Shown here piece after piece: positions 1 through 5,955 of a stretch of 9,707 bases of DNA. Source of the DNA: an uncultured Coriobacteriaceae bacterium (GTDB lineage: Bacteria; Actinomycetota; Coriobacteriia; Coriobacteriales; UMGS124); NCBI GenBank assembly GCA_902783515.1, contig CACZRK010000058.1, forward strand, positions 1-9,707, written 5' to 3'. The translations under genes and the position numbers were made by a program. Under the pieces are notes generated by a model, which saw nothing but the letters and a program-made list of their open reading frames with translations, was not told the origin of the DNA and searched no databases. Every line of letters begins with the position of its first letter. Position 1 is the first letter of the stretch.

Positions 1-1
1 C

Positions 2-115
2 TCCGCGGTCGACGCGAGCGCGAAGGCCGACGCGAGCGCGAAGGCGGCGCGCGGCTCGTCCGCGGGTGACGCGGGTGACACGGCTGAGACGAGCTCTGAC
101 AGAGAGCGCGCGTAA
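2..115 (+). CDS. C-terminal end of an unidentified Ala-rich protein (5' partial)
   Basis: An open frame enters from the left edge and ends at TAA 113-115, leaving 37 residues. The composition is Ala, Ser, Asp and Lys rich, with a six-residue unit D-A-S-A-K-A occurring twice, and it ends in an acidic/Ser-rich tail. This looks like a disordered C-terminal tail. A perfect terminator hairpin begins 35 bases after the stop, which supports this as the true end of a gene. No domain is visible, so no function can be given. The other frames here are also partly open because of the GC content, so the frame choice rests on the stop-plus-terminator arrangement and the in-frame 18-bp repeat. Confidence 0.5.
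   Translation, partial: SAVDASAKADASAKAARGSSAGDAGDTAETSSDRERA
10..45 (+). repeat. Two tandem 18-bp units
   Basis: Positions 10-27 and 28-45 are identical 18-mers in direct tandem. The length is exactly six codons, so the repeat adds a second D-A-S-A-K-A unit to the tail of the partial gene without shifting its frame. This is the kind of sequence that expands or contracts by replication slippage. Confidence 0.85.
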
Positions 116-150
116 CGCACGACGCGCGGCACGTGACCGACGAGCATCGC

Positions 151-183
151 AGGCCCCCGGCTCAGCAGACGAGCCGGGGGCCT
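151..183 (+). terminator. Terminator hairpin after the leftmost gene
   Basis: AGGCCCCCGGCTC (151-163) and its exact reverse complement (171-183) form a perfect 13-bp stem with a 7-base loop, 35 bases after the TAA at 113-115. There is no long T-run after it (TGTCTCGTCT follows). In GC-rich actinobacteria, strong stems with weak U-tracts commonly act as terminators. Confidence 0.75.
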
Positions 184-398
184 GTCTCGTCTCGGGGCGC
201 GACGCGGGTGTGACGGCGCGCCGCCCAGGCGGGGCGCCCGCGCGCCGGGTATCCCTTCCTCCGCGCGGGCACGACGTCGCGAGCGAAGGGGTGATTTCGT
301 CCGCGCCGCGAACATCTCCGCAAGGAATCGCCCTCCCCGTGCGTGTCCATGGTGAAGGGCGAGCAACGTCACTCGCCAGACGACGGAGGGAGACGGAG
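184..398 (+). other. Intergenic leader upstream of the sigma operon
   Basis: This 215-base stretch lies between the terminator and the small secreted-protein gene. I see no convincing gene in it: frames are open, but their translations are Arg/Ala/Gly-rich and run straight through the terminator. It contains a second GC-rich stem, GGCGCGC 215-221 with GCGCGCC 240-246, with a further inner CGCCC/GGGCG pairing. This could be a second terminator or leader structure. The promoter of the 399-2562 unit should be here, but I cannot pick one with confidence. Confidence 0.45.
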
Positions 399-902
399 AT
401 GCTTGGCATGACGACACGCGCGAGGGACACGAGGCAGGCCGACCAGACGAGCCGAACCCCCCACGGAAGGCGCGCCCTCGCCCTGGTGGTGGCATCGGCG
501 CTCGCCACGACCCTGCTCGCGGCGGGAGTCGCGGGCAGCGCCGGCGCCACCGAGGCAGGCACGCAGGCGACGCCCGCGACCGGCGTCGTCTGCTGGGCGC
601 AGAGGTGCGCCACGTCCTTCTGCCAGCACGTTGGCCAGTGCCTCGGACCGGCGTTTGCCGACGGCTGGCGATGCGGCAACGCTGACGGCCGAAACGTCGA
701 CGGGACGCGCGGTGCGGGCACCGGCATCGGCTTCGTCGACGATGACGGTAACGGCGTCTGCGACAATGCAGGCATGGGGCAGGGACGAGGCACCGGGAGC
801 GGCGCGAGCCAGGGCCTCGGCGCCGGAGGCGGCATGGGGTATGGCGCGGGCCAGGGACATGGCAACGGTGGACAGTTCGGACAGGGGCGGGGTCGCGCGT
901 AG
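399..902 (+). CDS. Small secreted Cys-rich, Gly-rich protein
   Basis: This encodes 167 residues. The ATG at 399 is chosen because GGAGGG at 384-389 gives a good ribosome-binding site; ATG 408 is a near alternative. Residues 24-50 form a signal-peptide-like segment: two Arg, a hydrophobic Ala/Leu/Val core, then Ala-Gly-Ala. The mature part has six Cys (65, 70, 75, 81, 92, 121), an even number suited to three disulfides or to metal binding. Residues 112-123 (FVDDDGNGVCDN) resemble the Asp-rich calcium loops of EF-hand, dockerin or TSP3-type repeats. From residue 124 to the end the chain is almost only Gly with Gln, Met, Ala, His and Arg, a flexible surface-type tail. It lies 32 bases before the sigma factor and is probably co-transcribed, suggesting a target or partner of that regulatory pair. 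I do not recognise a named family. Confidence 0.7.
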   Translation: MLGMTTRARDTRQADQTSRTPHGRRALALVVASALATTLLAAGVAGSAGATEAGTQATPATGVVCWAQRCATSFCQHVGQCLGPAFADGWRCGNADGRNVDGTRGAGTGIGFVDDDGNGVCDNAGMGQGRGTGSGASQGLGAGGGMGYGAGQGHGNGGQFGQGRGRA

Positions 903-934
903 CACACGCGCCCATGAGTGACGAGGGCGGCTTG

Positions 935-1423
935 ATGCGGACCGACGCCGACATCGAACACGTGATGGACGCCAACGGCGACGCCGTGTGGCGCGTCTGC
1001 CTGATGCGCATGGGGCAGCGGGCGTCGGCACAGGACGTCTTCCAGGAGACGTTCCTTCGATACGCGCTTGCCGATGACCACGAGTTTCACGGCGAGGATC
1101 ACGTTCGCGCCTGGCTCATCCGCGTCGCGACGAACCTCTGCACAGACGCCCTGCGTCACGACGCCCACGTCACGCAGCCCGACCCCGACGACCCCGCCGA
1201 GGAGCCCCTCGCGACCGAGCCGAGCGAGCAGCCGGACGAGGCACTGTGGGAGGTTCGTGACGCGCTGAACGACCTGCCCGCCGAGCAGCGACAGGCCGTG
1301 TACCTCACCGTCTGCGAGGGGTACCCGGCGACCGAGGTCGCCCGCCTCATGGGCGCGCCGCCAAACACCGTGTACTCATGGGTCGCGCGCGGCAAGGCAA
1401 GGCTACGGGAGGTGCTTGGATGA
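935..1423 (+). CDS. ECF-type RNA polymerase sigma factor
   Basis: This encodes 162 residues, the usual length for an extracytoplasmic-function sigma factor of the sigma-70 family. Residues 14-75 match region 2: the AQDVFQETFLRYA helix (32-44) with its typical Asp-Val-Phe-Gln-Glu-Thr, then the RAWLIRVATNLCTDALR segment (58-74) that contacts the -10 element. Residues 75-100 are an acidic, Pro-rich linker. Residues 105-160 match region 4: LPAEQRQAVYL (114-124), then the helix-turn-helix YPATEVARLMGAPPNTVYSW. I prefer ATG 935, with AGGG at 924-927 seven bases upstream, over ATG 914, which has no ribosome-binding site. Its stop overlaps the start of the next gene in an ATGA junction, so the two are translationally coupled. 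The partner is expected to sequester it at the membrane. The target promoters cannot be read from the window. Confidence 0.92.
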   Translation: MRTDADIEHVMDANGDAVWRVCLMRMGQRASAQDVFQETFLRYALADDHEFHGEDHVRAWLIRVATNLCTDALRHDAHVTQPDPDDPAEEPLATEPSEQPDEALWEVRDALNDLPAEQRQAVYLTVCEGYPATEVARLMGAPPNTVYSWVARGKARLREVLG

Positions 1424-1704
1424 CTCACGACGGACAGGACGAGGCGAGGCGTGACGCGTGCCATGCCGGCCGCCCGTCGCAGGAAGGTCACCCGGCTCCG
1501 GCAGACCGGTCGCCGTCGGCCGCCGACGCCGCCCCCCGCGCGGACGCCCCTAGGGACGAGCGCGTCGACCAGGCCATCCGCGCCGCCTTCGCCTCGGAGC
1601 GCATGCCAGCGGGGCTCAAGGCGTCCACGCTCGCGTTCATTCACGCGCGGGCTGAGACGCCGGTGACCGGCGTCGCCAACGTCGGCGCCGACGCCGACAC
1701 GTAG
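1420..1704 (+). CDS. Anti-sigma factor, N-terminal cytosolic part, ended by an in-frame TAG
   Basis: This encodes 94 residues starting at the ATG inside the ATGA overlap with the sigma gene. Residues 1-44 are low-complexity Ala/Pro/Asp. Residues 45-77 (DERVDQAIRAAFASERMPAGL, then KASTLAFIHAR) look like the short helical sigma-binding segment found at the start of actinobacterial anti-sigma factors. The stop is TAG 1702-1704. After it the same frame stays open for 285 further codons and encodes the linker, membrane helix and ectodomain of an anti-sigma factor. Removing that one codon would give a normal protein of about 380 residues. As it stands, translation would release a soluble sigma-binding domain not attached to its sensor. 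It may be a broken gene, a sequencing error, or a naturally split gene. Confidence 0.7.
   Translation: MTHDGQDEARRDACHAGRPSQEGHPAPADRSPSAADAAPRADAPRDERVDQAIRAAFASERMPAGLKASTLAFIHARAETPVTGVANVGADADT
1702..1704 (+). other. Single in-frame amber codon interrupting the anti-sigma gene
   Basis: The codons around it read gac acg TAG gtt ggc. Frame 1 is open from 1420 to 2562 except here. A single C-to-T change from CAG (Gln) would create it. It lies in the Ala/Asp/Gly-rich linker between the sigma-binding segment and the membrane helix, so it cuts the protein at a domain boundary. Confidence 0.85.
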
Positions 1705-1758
1705 GTTGGCGCCGCCATCAGCACCGCCCGCGTCGGGGCCGACACCCCTGACGACGCG

Positions 1759-2562
1759 GTGACGCAGGCCCCGTCGCCAGCCGCCGCGCGGCGAACGCGG
1801 CACCGGAATGACGCGCCGCGTCGGAAGAGCCGCACGGCCGCCGGCGCGCGCGGCCTCATGACGCGGCGCAGGGCCGTCGCCACGCTCGCAGCCTGCGCCG
1901 GCGTCGCGCTCTTCGGCTTCTGCGGCGTCAGCCTCGCCGCGGAGACGTCGAGCGTCGAGCTTGGCGACGTGCGCACGGTGTCCCTTGGCGTGAATCGCTG
2001 GGATCATGTCGTTCGCGCCGAGTCCCCCGATCGTCAGCTCGCCCGCGAGCTGACGGCGTGTCAGGTCAAAGGCGCGCCCATCGACCGTGCGCTCGCGGCA
2101 ATCGCCTCCAACGACGTCATCGCGCAGGCGCTCGTGGAGGGCGGCGAGATGGCCGTCACCACGCGGGGCAACGCCCGGCAGTGCGCCTCGATCGAGTCAT
2201 CCTGCTCAGACACGCTGTCCTCGACGCTCGGGGTGGGCATGATGGCGTGCAGCCCCGCATACCGGGAGGAGGCGCGCGCGAACGGCATGGGCGTGGGACG
2301 CTACCGCGTCTTTCAGCAGATCCAGGCCATCGATCCCAGCGTCACCGCCAGCGACTGCCAGTCCATGTCAATGCGGCAGCTGCGCGACCTGCTCGAGCGC
2401 GTCTCCGCCGACGACGATGACGACGCGGCGATGGCCCCTGACGACGCGATGACAGGGGGCGCCATGCGCATGCACGGCCACGGCATGGGGATGAGTGGTG
2501 GCCACAGAGCGGGGTGGAGACACTCGTCGATGCCAGACATCTCTGACGCCTCGGCTACATAG
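1759..2562 (+). CDS. Anti-sigma factor, membrane and RsgI-like sensor part (downstream of TAG)
   Basis: This is in the same frame as the 1420-1704 fragment. If translated separately it could start at GTG 1759 (267 residues) or ATG 1858 (234 residues); neither has a visible ribosome-binding site, which favours a single interrupted gene. Numbering from 1759: residues 1-37 are a basic linker, 38-60 a hydrophobic membrane helix after Arg-Arg-Arg, and 66-85 (VELGDVRTVSLGVNRWDHVV) resemble the start of the extracellular middle domain of RsgI-type anti-sigma factors (typically IELGVNRFDRVI). Residues 86-215 are an ectodomain with Cys at 101, 142, 149, 164 and 200. After an Asp run (218-222), the tail 236-255 carries four Met (236, 238, 243, 245) and four His (239, 241, 249, 255), suggestive of copper or other soft-metal binding. 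Expected topology is N-inside, C-outside. The likely role is sensing envelope or metal stress and controlling the sigma factor. Confidence 0.68.
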   Translation: MTQAPSPAAARRTRHRNDAPRRKSRTAAGARGLMTRRRAVATLAACAGVALFGFCGVSLAAETSSVELGDVRTVSLGVNRWDHVVRAESPDRQLARELTACQVKGAPIDRALAAIASNDVIAQALVEGGEMAVTTRGNARQCASIESSCSDTLSSTLGVGMMACSPAYREEARANGMGVGRYRVFQQIQAIDPSVTASDCQSMSMRQLRDLLERVSADDDDDAAMAPDDAMTGGAMRMHGHGMGMSGGHRAGWRHSSMPDISDASAT

Positions 2563-2606
2563 CTCGCGCATCGTCATTCAGCTAATGCCGCCACGTCGAT
2601 TTCATC

Positions 2607-2619
2607 ATGATATGTGACA
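2607..2619 (-). repeat. Left copy of 13-bp inverted repeat TGTCACATATCAT
   Basis: The plus strand reads ATGATATGTGACA. The exact reverse complement occurs at 3787-3799. With one mismatch the match extends three bases further on the ATCAT side. The sequence is AT-rich in a very GC-rich window, so chance is an unlikely explanation. On the minus strand this copy directly follows the probable terminator of the membrane-protein gene. Confidence 0.7.
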
Positions 2620-2621
2620 AG

Positions 2622-2651
2622 AAAAGCGTGTTCTGATTGTTCCCATCACGC
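2622..2651 (-). terminator. Possible terminator of the ferric-reductase-like gene
   Basis: On the minus strand, GCGTG (complement of 2647-2651) can pair with CACGC (complement of 2626-2630), and a small TGAT/ATCA stem can form inside. The run TTTT (complement of 2622-2625), then CTTGT, follows immediately. It lies about 46 bases beyond the stop of the minus-strand gene. The stem is short, so confidence is moderate. The anti-sigma gene ends convergently at 2562, and I see no separate strong hairpin for it in 2563-2620. Confidence 0.4.
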
Positions 2652-2697
2652 GTTGCTTCGTCCATCTGGCAGGCTCGACAACACCGATGACCTCGCC

Positions 2698-3642
2698 CTA
2701 TCGCTCGACCCGCTCGACGTCACCGTCACTCGCGCCGGCCGAGCGCCCGTCCGTCGCGTCGTCCGTCTGCGCACGCTCCCGCAGCGCCCGACGTCGCGCG
2801 CGCTCCTCATTGGCACGGTTGAGCCGCATGATCGTGTAGACGATCGCGAGCATTGCGTACACGGCGGCGGTGGCGACCTCCATGGCGAAGCTCGCGAGCC
2901 ACGCCTGCGGCGCCATGACGAGGGCCATCTGCGCCTGGGAGCCATTCCACGGAAAGCCGATGAGCGCGTGGCCGATCGCAAGGCAGAATCCCTGCGCGAG
3001 CATGAGGTACATGAACGGATAGCAGGTGACGCGCTGCAGGCGCTTCCAGCTGCGCGGCTTCATGCGGCTGCGGATCACGGGGAACGACGTGACCCAGGGG
3101 ATGAGGAAGAAGATCGTGAGCAGCGCGCCGATGACCGCCGTCGCGACGATCATCCACGCCGATGCGACCGGGCCCCACACGGCCGCGAACTTCTCGTTAG
3201 AGAAGTTTGCCGGGAAGTCAAAGATGCGCAGGACGTGCCCGAAGATGATGATTCCGCCTAGGATTGAGAGCTCGGAGCGCGCCGCGTACAGGCGCTTGAC
3301 GAGCGGCGACGGCCGCATGGCGCCGATGAACATGACGATCAGGAAGAATGACACGCCCGCGAACGACGAGGTGAACAGCGTCGAGACGACCTGGATCACC
3401 GGTGACGTCTGCTCGAGCGTCTGCAGCGTCATGTCAAACGCGCTGACGGCGGCGGGCGTGGCGTCGCCCATGCAGCCCTCGACGAATCCCGCCCAGCTGA
3501 AGATCGCGACGATGACGCCCCACACGAGGTAGAACGCCCCTGCGTGACGGCGCAGCACGGGCGCGCAGAGCAGCGCGAATGCCAGAACGAAGGGGAATGT
3601 CTGGACGAGGCCGGGCACGAACGACGGGAAGAACGGCATCAT
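2698..3642 (-). CDS. Ferric-reductase-like (MsrQ-type) multi-pass membrane protein
   Basis: This encodes 314 residues. The start is at 3642, with AAGGAG ten bases upstream. There are about seven hydrophobic segments, near residues 12-32, 34-56, 92-110, 125-144, 158-184, 206-230 and 247-272, then a basic and acidic cytosolic tail. RSELSILGGIIIFGHVLR (122-139) and the block running from FLIPWVTS (179-186) to SWKRLQRV (198-205) resemble the ferric-reductase-like transmembrane domain of MsrQ/YedZ, which reads roughly RxLGLxAFxxxLLH and LPLALTS...WxxLHR. In that family, His residues bind haem b and pass electrons across the membrane to extracytoplasmic partners. Here the first His is present (136). 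The LH of LHR is Leu-Gln (Q203), and the next expected His is Ala/Gln (216/217). H225 is an extra candidate ligand. Its neighbour on the same strand is an exported flavin reductase, suggesting an electron-donor role. The assignment is by eye. Confidence 0.6.
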   Translation of the reverse strand: MMPFFPSFVPGLVQTFPFVLAFALLCAPVLRRHAGAFYLVWGVIVAIFSWAGFVEGCMGDATPAAVSAFDMTLQTLEQTSPVIQVVSTLFTSSFAGVSFFLIVMFIGAMRPSPLVKRLYAARSELSILGGIIIFGHVLRIFDFPANFSNEKFAAVWGPVASAWMIVATAVIGALLTIFFLIPWVTSFPVIRSRMKPRSWKRLQRVTCYPFMYLMLAQGFCLAIGHALIGFPWNGSQAQMALVMAPQAWLASFAMEVATAAVYAMLAIVYTIMRLNRANEERARRRALRERAQTDDATDGRSAGASDGDVERVER

Positions 3643-3811
3643 GGGAGAGGGGCTCCTTGTCGGGCGGGCGTACGTGAGCTGACGGCCATGGTGCGTGGCG
3701 TCGGCACCGGCGCGACCGCCGGCGATCCCCCATTAATGACGAAGCCGTCGGACTATGCAGTTTGCACTACAACAGATTTGTGGTTCTGTCACATATCATC
3801 ATAGGACGCAT
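3643..3811 (-). promoter_or_regulatory. Probable promoter/control region of the membrane-protein gene
   Basis: This 169-base gap holds an AT-rich island at about 3730-3805. Within it are the palindrome CATTAATG (3731-3738), TGCA-GTT-TGCA (3757-3767), an imperfect CRP/FNR-like dyad TGTGG-N5-TCACA (3779-3793) and the right copy of the 13-bp repeat. On the minus strand TATGAT (complement of 3798-3803) resembles a -10 box, but I find no -35 partner. Because a terminator-like hairpin separates this region from the flavoprotein gene, the membrane protein probably has its own promoter. Confidence 0.4.
3787..3799 (+). repeat. Right copy of 13-bp inverted repeat TGTCACATATCAT
   Basis: This is an exact reverse complement of 2607-2619. 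Together the two copies bracket about 1.19 kb carrying only the ferric-reductase-like gene. This copy lies upstream of that gene's start, in the AT-rich control region, and overlaps the CRP/FNR-like dyad. Confidence 0.7.
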
Positions 3812-3847
3812 GACGGGGCCTGCCGCCGCGTGGCGACCGGCCCCGTC
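3812..3847 (-). terminator. Terminator hairpin after the flavoprotein gene
   Basis: GACGGGGCC (3812-3820) and GGCCCCGTC (3839-3847) form a perfect 9-bp stem. A small inner stem GCC/GGC (3825-3827, 3832-3834) can form in the 18-base loop. It starts 83 bases beyond the stop of the minus-strand flavoprotein gene. There is no U-tract on the minus strand, so termination may be partial and some read-through into the membrane-protein gene is possible. Confidence 0.55.
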
Positions 3848-3930
3848 CTCGTCAGCACCCGACGCCGACGGGCGCTCTCACGGAAGGCTGGACGACTGAC
3901 GCCCCCTCATGACGCGCCCGTGCCACGGCG

Positions 3931-5955
3931 CTACTTCTTGGCCTGCTCAAGCACGTCGTACACGGCGGCAGAGAAGCCCTTGAGCGTCGTCGAGGCGCCG
4001 GCGGCAACGTCGATCGCCGCGGGATCCTGCGTGGTCACGATGTCCTCGCAGTAGGTCGGCAGGGCAGTCTCCCCGACCGTCGCGGTCTCGGCGGAGCTCT
4101 TCACCTCGCACGAGGCGATCTTGCCGTTCTCGATCTTGATGGACAGGACGATGTCCGAGCTGTAGCCCTTGCCCGTGCCCTCGTACGTGCCGTCGGCGAA
4201 GGTGCCGCCGACGAGCGCGGCCTTGTCGGCATCAGACGCCTTGGCCTCGCTGGCTGCGGCGGCGTCATCCTCCTCCTGCACGAGCACGGACGGCTCGGTC
4301 GCGCCCTTGAACGTGCCCTGGGCGCGGTGCGCGGCGTTCCGGCCGGCGATGCGACCGAAGACCATCGTCTCGCCGAGGTTGCCGCCGCCGTTGTACATGT
4401 CCGGGAAGATCGAGCCGAGCTCGCCGGCGCTGAACAGGCCGTCGATGGGCAGGGCGTCCATGTCAAGCACCTGTGCCTCGCCGTTGTGGCGCGGGCCGCC
4501 CTGCGTGTTGAGCATCGTGGGCGAAAGCTCCAGCGCGTAGAACGGCGCGGTCTTCACGGCCTCGGTGCACGTGCGGCCGAAGTCGTCGACCTCGCCTGCC
4601 TCGCAGTGCGCGTTATAGCGCTCGACGGTCTCCTCGAGCTCGCCGTTCAGGTCAAACTGGTCGGCCTTGCCCGTGGCGCGGATGGCCTTGCCGAGCTCCT
4701 CAAGCGTGTCGGCGCTGAGGATCTCGCCCGAGGCAATCTCGTCGGCGTTGCCGTCGGAGAAGCCCTTGACCAGCGGGTCGGCGATGTGGTCCGCGTCGAC
4801 GATGAGGTAGCAGGGGTTCGTGACGGGCGTCATCTTCCACGCACCACCGAAGCTCACGCGACCATGACGGCCGCGCGCCTGCTCGTTCATGAAGCGGCCG
4901 CCGGCAGGGCCGACGTAGATGCCATTCTTCGTGCCGGTGACGCTCATGGAGCCCGCCGTGCCGTCGCGATGGTAGCCGAAGCCGAGGCCGGAGATGTTGC
5001 TCATGTGCCAGAGCTGCGCGCCGACGCGCTGGGCCATCTCCACGCCGTCACCGGTGTTCATCGCCGCGGCGCGCGGGTACAGGTACGGGATCTGCGTGTA
5101 GTTGGCGAGCATGGTCTGGTTGGACTCGTAGCCGCCCGTGGCGAGCACGACGCCGCCCGTGGCGCCGACGCGCAGCTCCTTGCCGTCCTTCTCGACGACG
5201 GCGCCCACGACCGCGCCCGCGTCGTCGCAGATCAGCCGCTTGCCCGGCGTGCCCAGGTACACCGTCAGGTTCTCGCCCTCGCGCTTGGCGATCTGGTCGC
5301 GCATCTGCAGGTAGTAGCTGGAGTCATGCTCGGAGCCGGAGAAGGACAGGACGATCGAGTGCTCGTGGCCCTCGTACTCCGGGAACTCGTCCCAGACCAT
5401 GACCATGCCCTTGCGATCGATGCCCCAGAACGAGTCGTGCTCGTCGTAGTGGAACGGCGTGTCCCACGTCGGGATCTTGTGGTCCGGATAGATCAGGTTC
5501 GGGTCGCCGCCCAGCGTGTTCACCATCCAGTCAAAGTTCTCGGCGGCGCCGTCGGCATAGGCGCGCAGGCAGTCGTCGTCATAGTTGCGGAACTTGCCCA
5601 TGAGGTGCGTGAGGTAGGTGTAGAACGCGTCGGCGTCATCGGTGGAGAGGATGACCTGGCCGGCGACCTTCGTGTTGCAGGGCTCCTGGCCCTCGGGCGC
5701 CTTCTCGCAGAGCAGGACCTTCGCGCCCTCCTCGTAGGCGGCGATGGCGGCGTTCATGCCGGCGCCACCCATGCCGAGCACGACGACGTCGTACTGCTCG
5801 TCAAAGTCGCCGGCCGCGTCCGCCTTGGCGGAGGCGTCCTTCGCGTGCGCGCTGCCGGTCATGACGCTCGCGGCGCCGATCGCCGCCGCACCGAGGGCTG
5901 CGCCCTTGACGAGGTCGCGGCGCGTGACGTTGGCATTCGTTGTCATGGTAGACAT
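3931..5955 (-). CDS. Tat-exported FAD/FMN flavoprotein reductase (fumarate/urocanate reductase superfamily)
   Basis: This encodes 674 residues. The start is ATG at 5955, with AAGGGG six bases upstream; longer readings run through the promoter and lack family sequence. Residues 11-17 (TRRDLVK) are a twin-arginine motif before a hydrophobic stretch ending SAHA (35-38), so the protein is exported folded with its flavin. Residues 55-70 (YDVVVLGMGGAGMNAA) are the FAD-binding Rossmann loop. ATGGYESN (272-279), GRFMNEQARGR (353-363), LNTQGGPR (482-489) and GNLGETMVFGRIAG (525-538) follow the order of fumarate-reductase-like flavoproteins. After an acidic linker (560-585), residues 587-672 resemble an FMN-binding domain. 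DVAAGAST (649-656) sits at the usual site of covalent FMN attachment by ApbE. There is no CxxCH haem motif, so electrons must come from another protein. The family reduces small molecules as respiratory acceptors; the usual HHTMGG is LNTQGG here, so fumarate or urocanate is unlikely. It is divergent from a membrane LuxR regulator, its probable controller. Confidence 0.85.
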   Translation of the reverse strand: MSTMTTNANVTRRDLVKGAALGAAAIGAASVMTGSAHAKDASAKADAAGDFDEQYDVVVLGMGGAGMNAAIAAYEEGAKVLLCEKAPEGQEPCNTKVAGQVILSTDDADAFYTYLTHLMGKFRNYDDDCLRAYADGAAENFDWMVNTLGGDPNLIYPDHKIPTWDTPFHYDEHDSFWGIDRKGMVMVWDEFPEYEGHEHSIVLSFSGSEHDSSYYLQMRDQIAKREGENLTVYLGTPGKRLICDDAGAVVGAVVEKDGKELRVGATGGVVLATGGYESNQTMLANYTQIPYLYPRAAAMNTGDGVEMAQRVGAQLWHMSNISGLGFGYHRDGTAGSMSVTGTKNGIYVGPAGGRFMNEQARGRHGRVSFGGAWKMTPVTNPCYLIVDADHIADPLVKGFSDGNADEIASGEILSADTLEELGKAIRATGKADQFDLNGELEETVERYNAHCEAGEVDDFGRTCTEAVKTAPFYALELSPTMLNTQGGPRHNGEAQVLDMDALPIDGLFSAGELGSIFPDMYNGGGNLGETMVFGRIAGRNAAHRAQGTFKGATEPSVLVQEEDDAAAASEAKASDADKAALVGGTFADGTYEGTGKGYSSDIVLSIKIENGKIASCEVKSSAETATVGETALPTYCEDIVTTQDPAAIDVAAGASTTLKGFSAAVYDVLEQAKK

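Noticed and set aside
324..348. GGAATC with GTCC 15 bases later as an ECF-type promoter for the sigma operon
   Set aside because: The match to the common GGAAC/GTC pattern is weak, the spacing is slightly short, and similar pairs are frequent in this sequence.
66..398. An in-frame N-terminal extension of the small secreted protein back to GTG 66
   Set aside because: It would run through the perfect terminator hairpin at 151-183, is Arg/Ala-rich with no domain, and places the signal peptide in mid-protein. ATG 399 has a good ribosome-binding site.
1858..2562. The anti-sigma sensor part as an independent gene starting at ATG 1858
   Set aside because: There is no ribosome-binding site upstream, and the reading frame is continuous with 1420-1704 apart from one stop codon. 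An interrupted gene is simpler, though this start cannot be excluded.
2614..3261. A plus-strand gene over the ferric-reductase-like gene
   Set aside because: Its translation is Arg/Asp/His/Glu-rich without motifs and lies antisense to a protein with clear membrane helices and a proper ribosome-binding site.
3779..3793. TGTGG-N5-TCACA as a true CRP/FNR operator
   Set aside because: The spacing is one base short of the CRP consensus and one arm has a mismatch. Kept only as a possible resemblance under the inverted-repeat finding.
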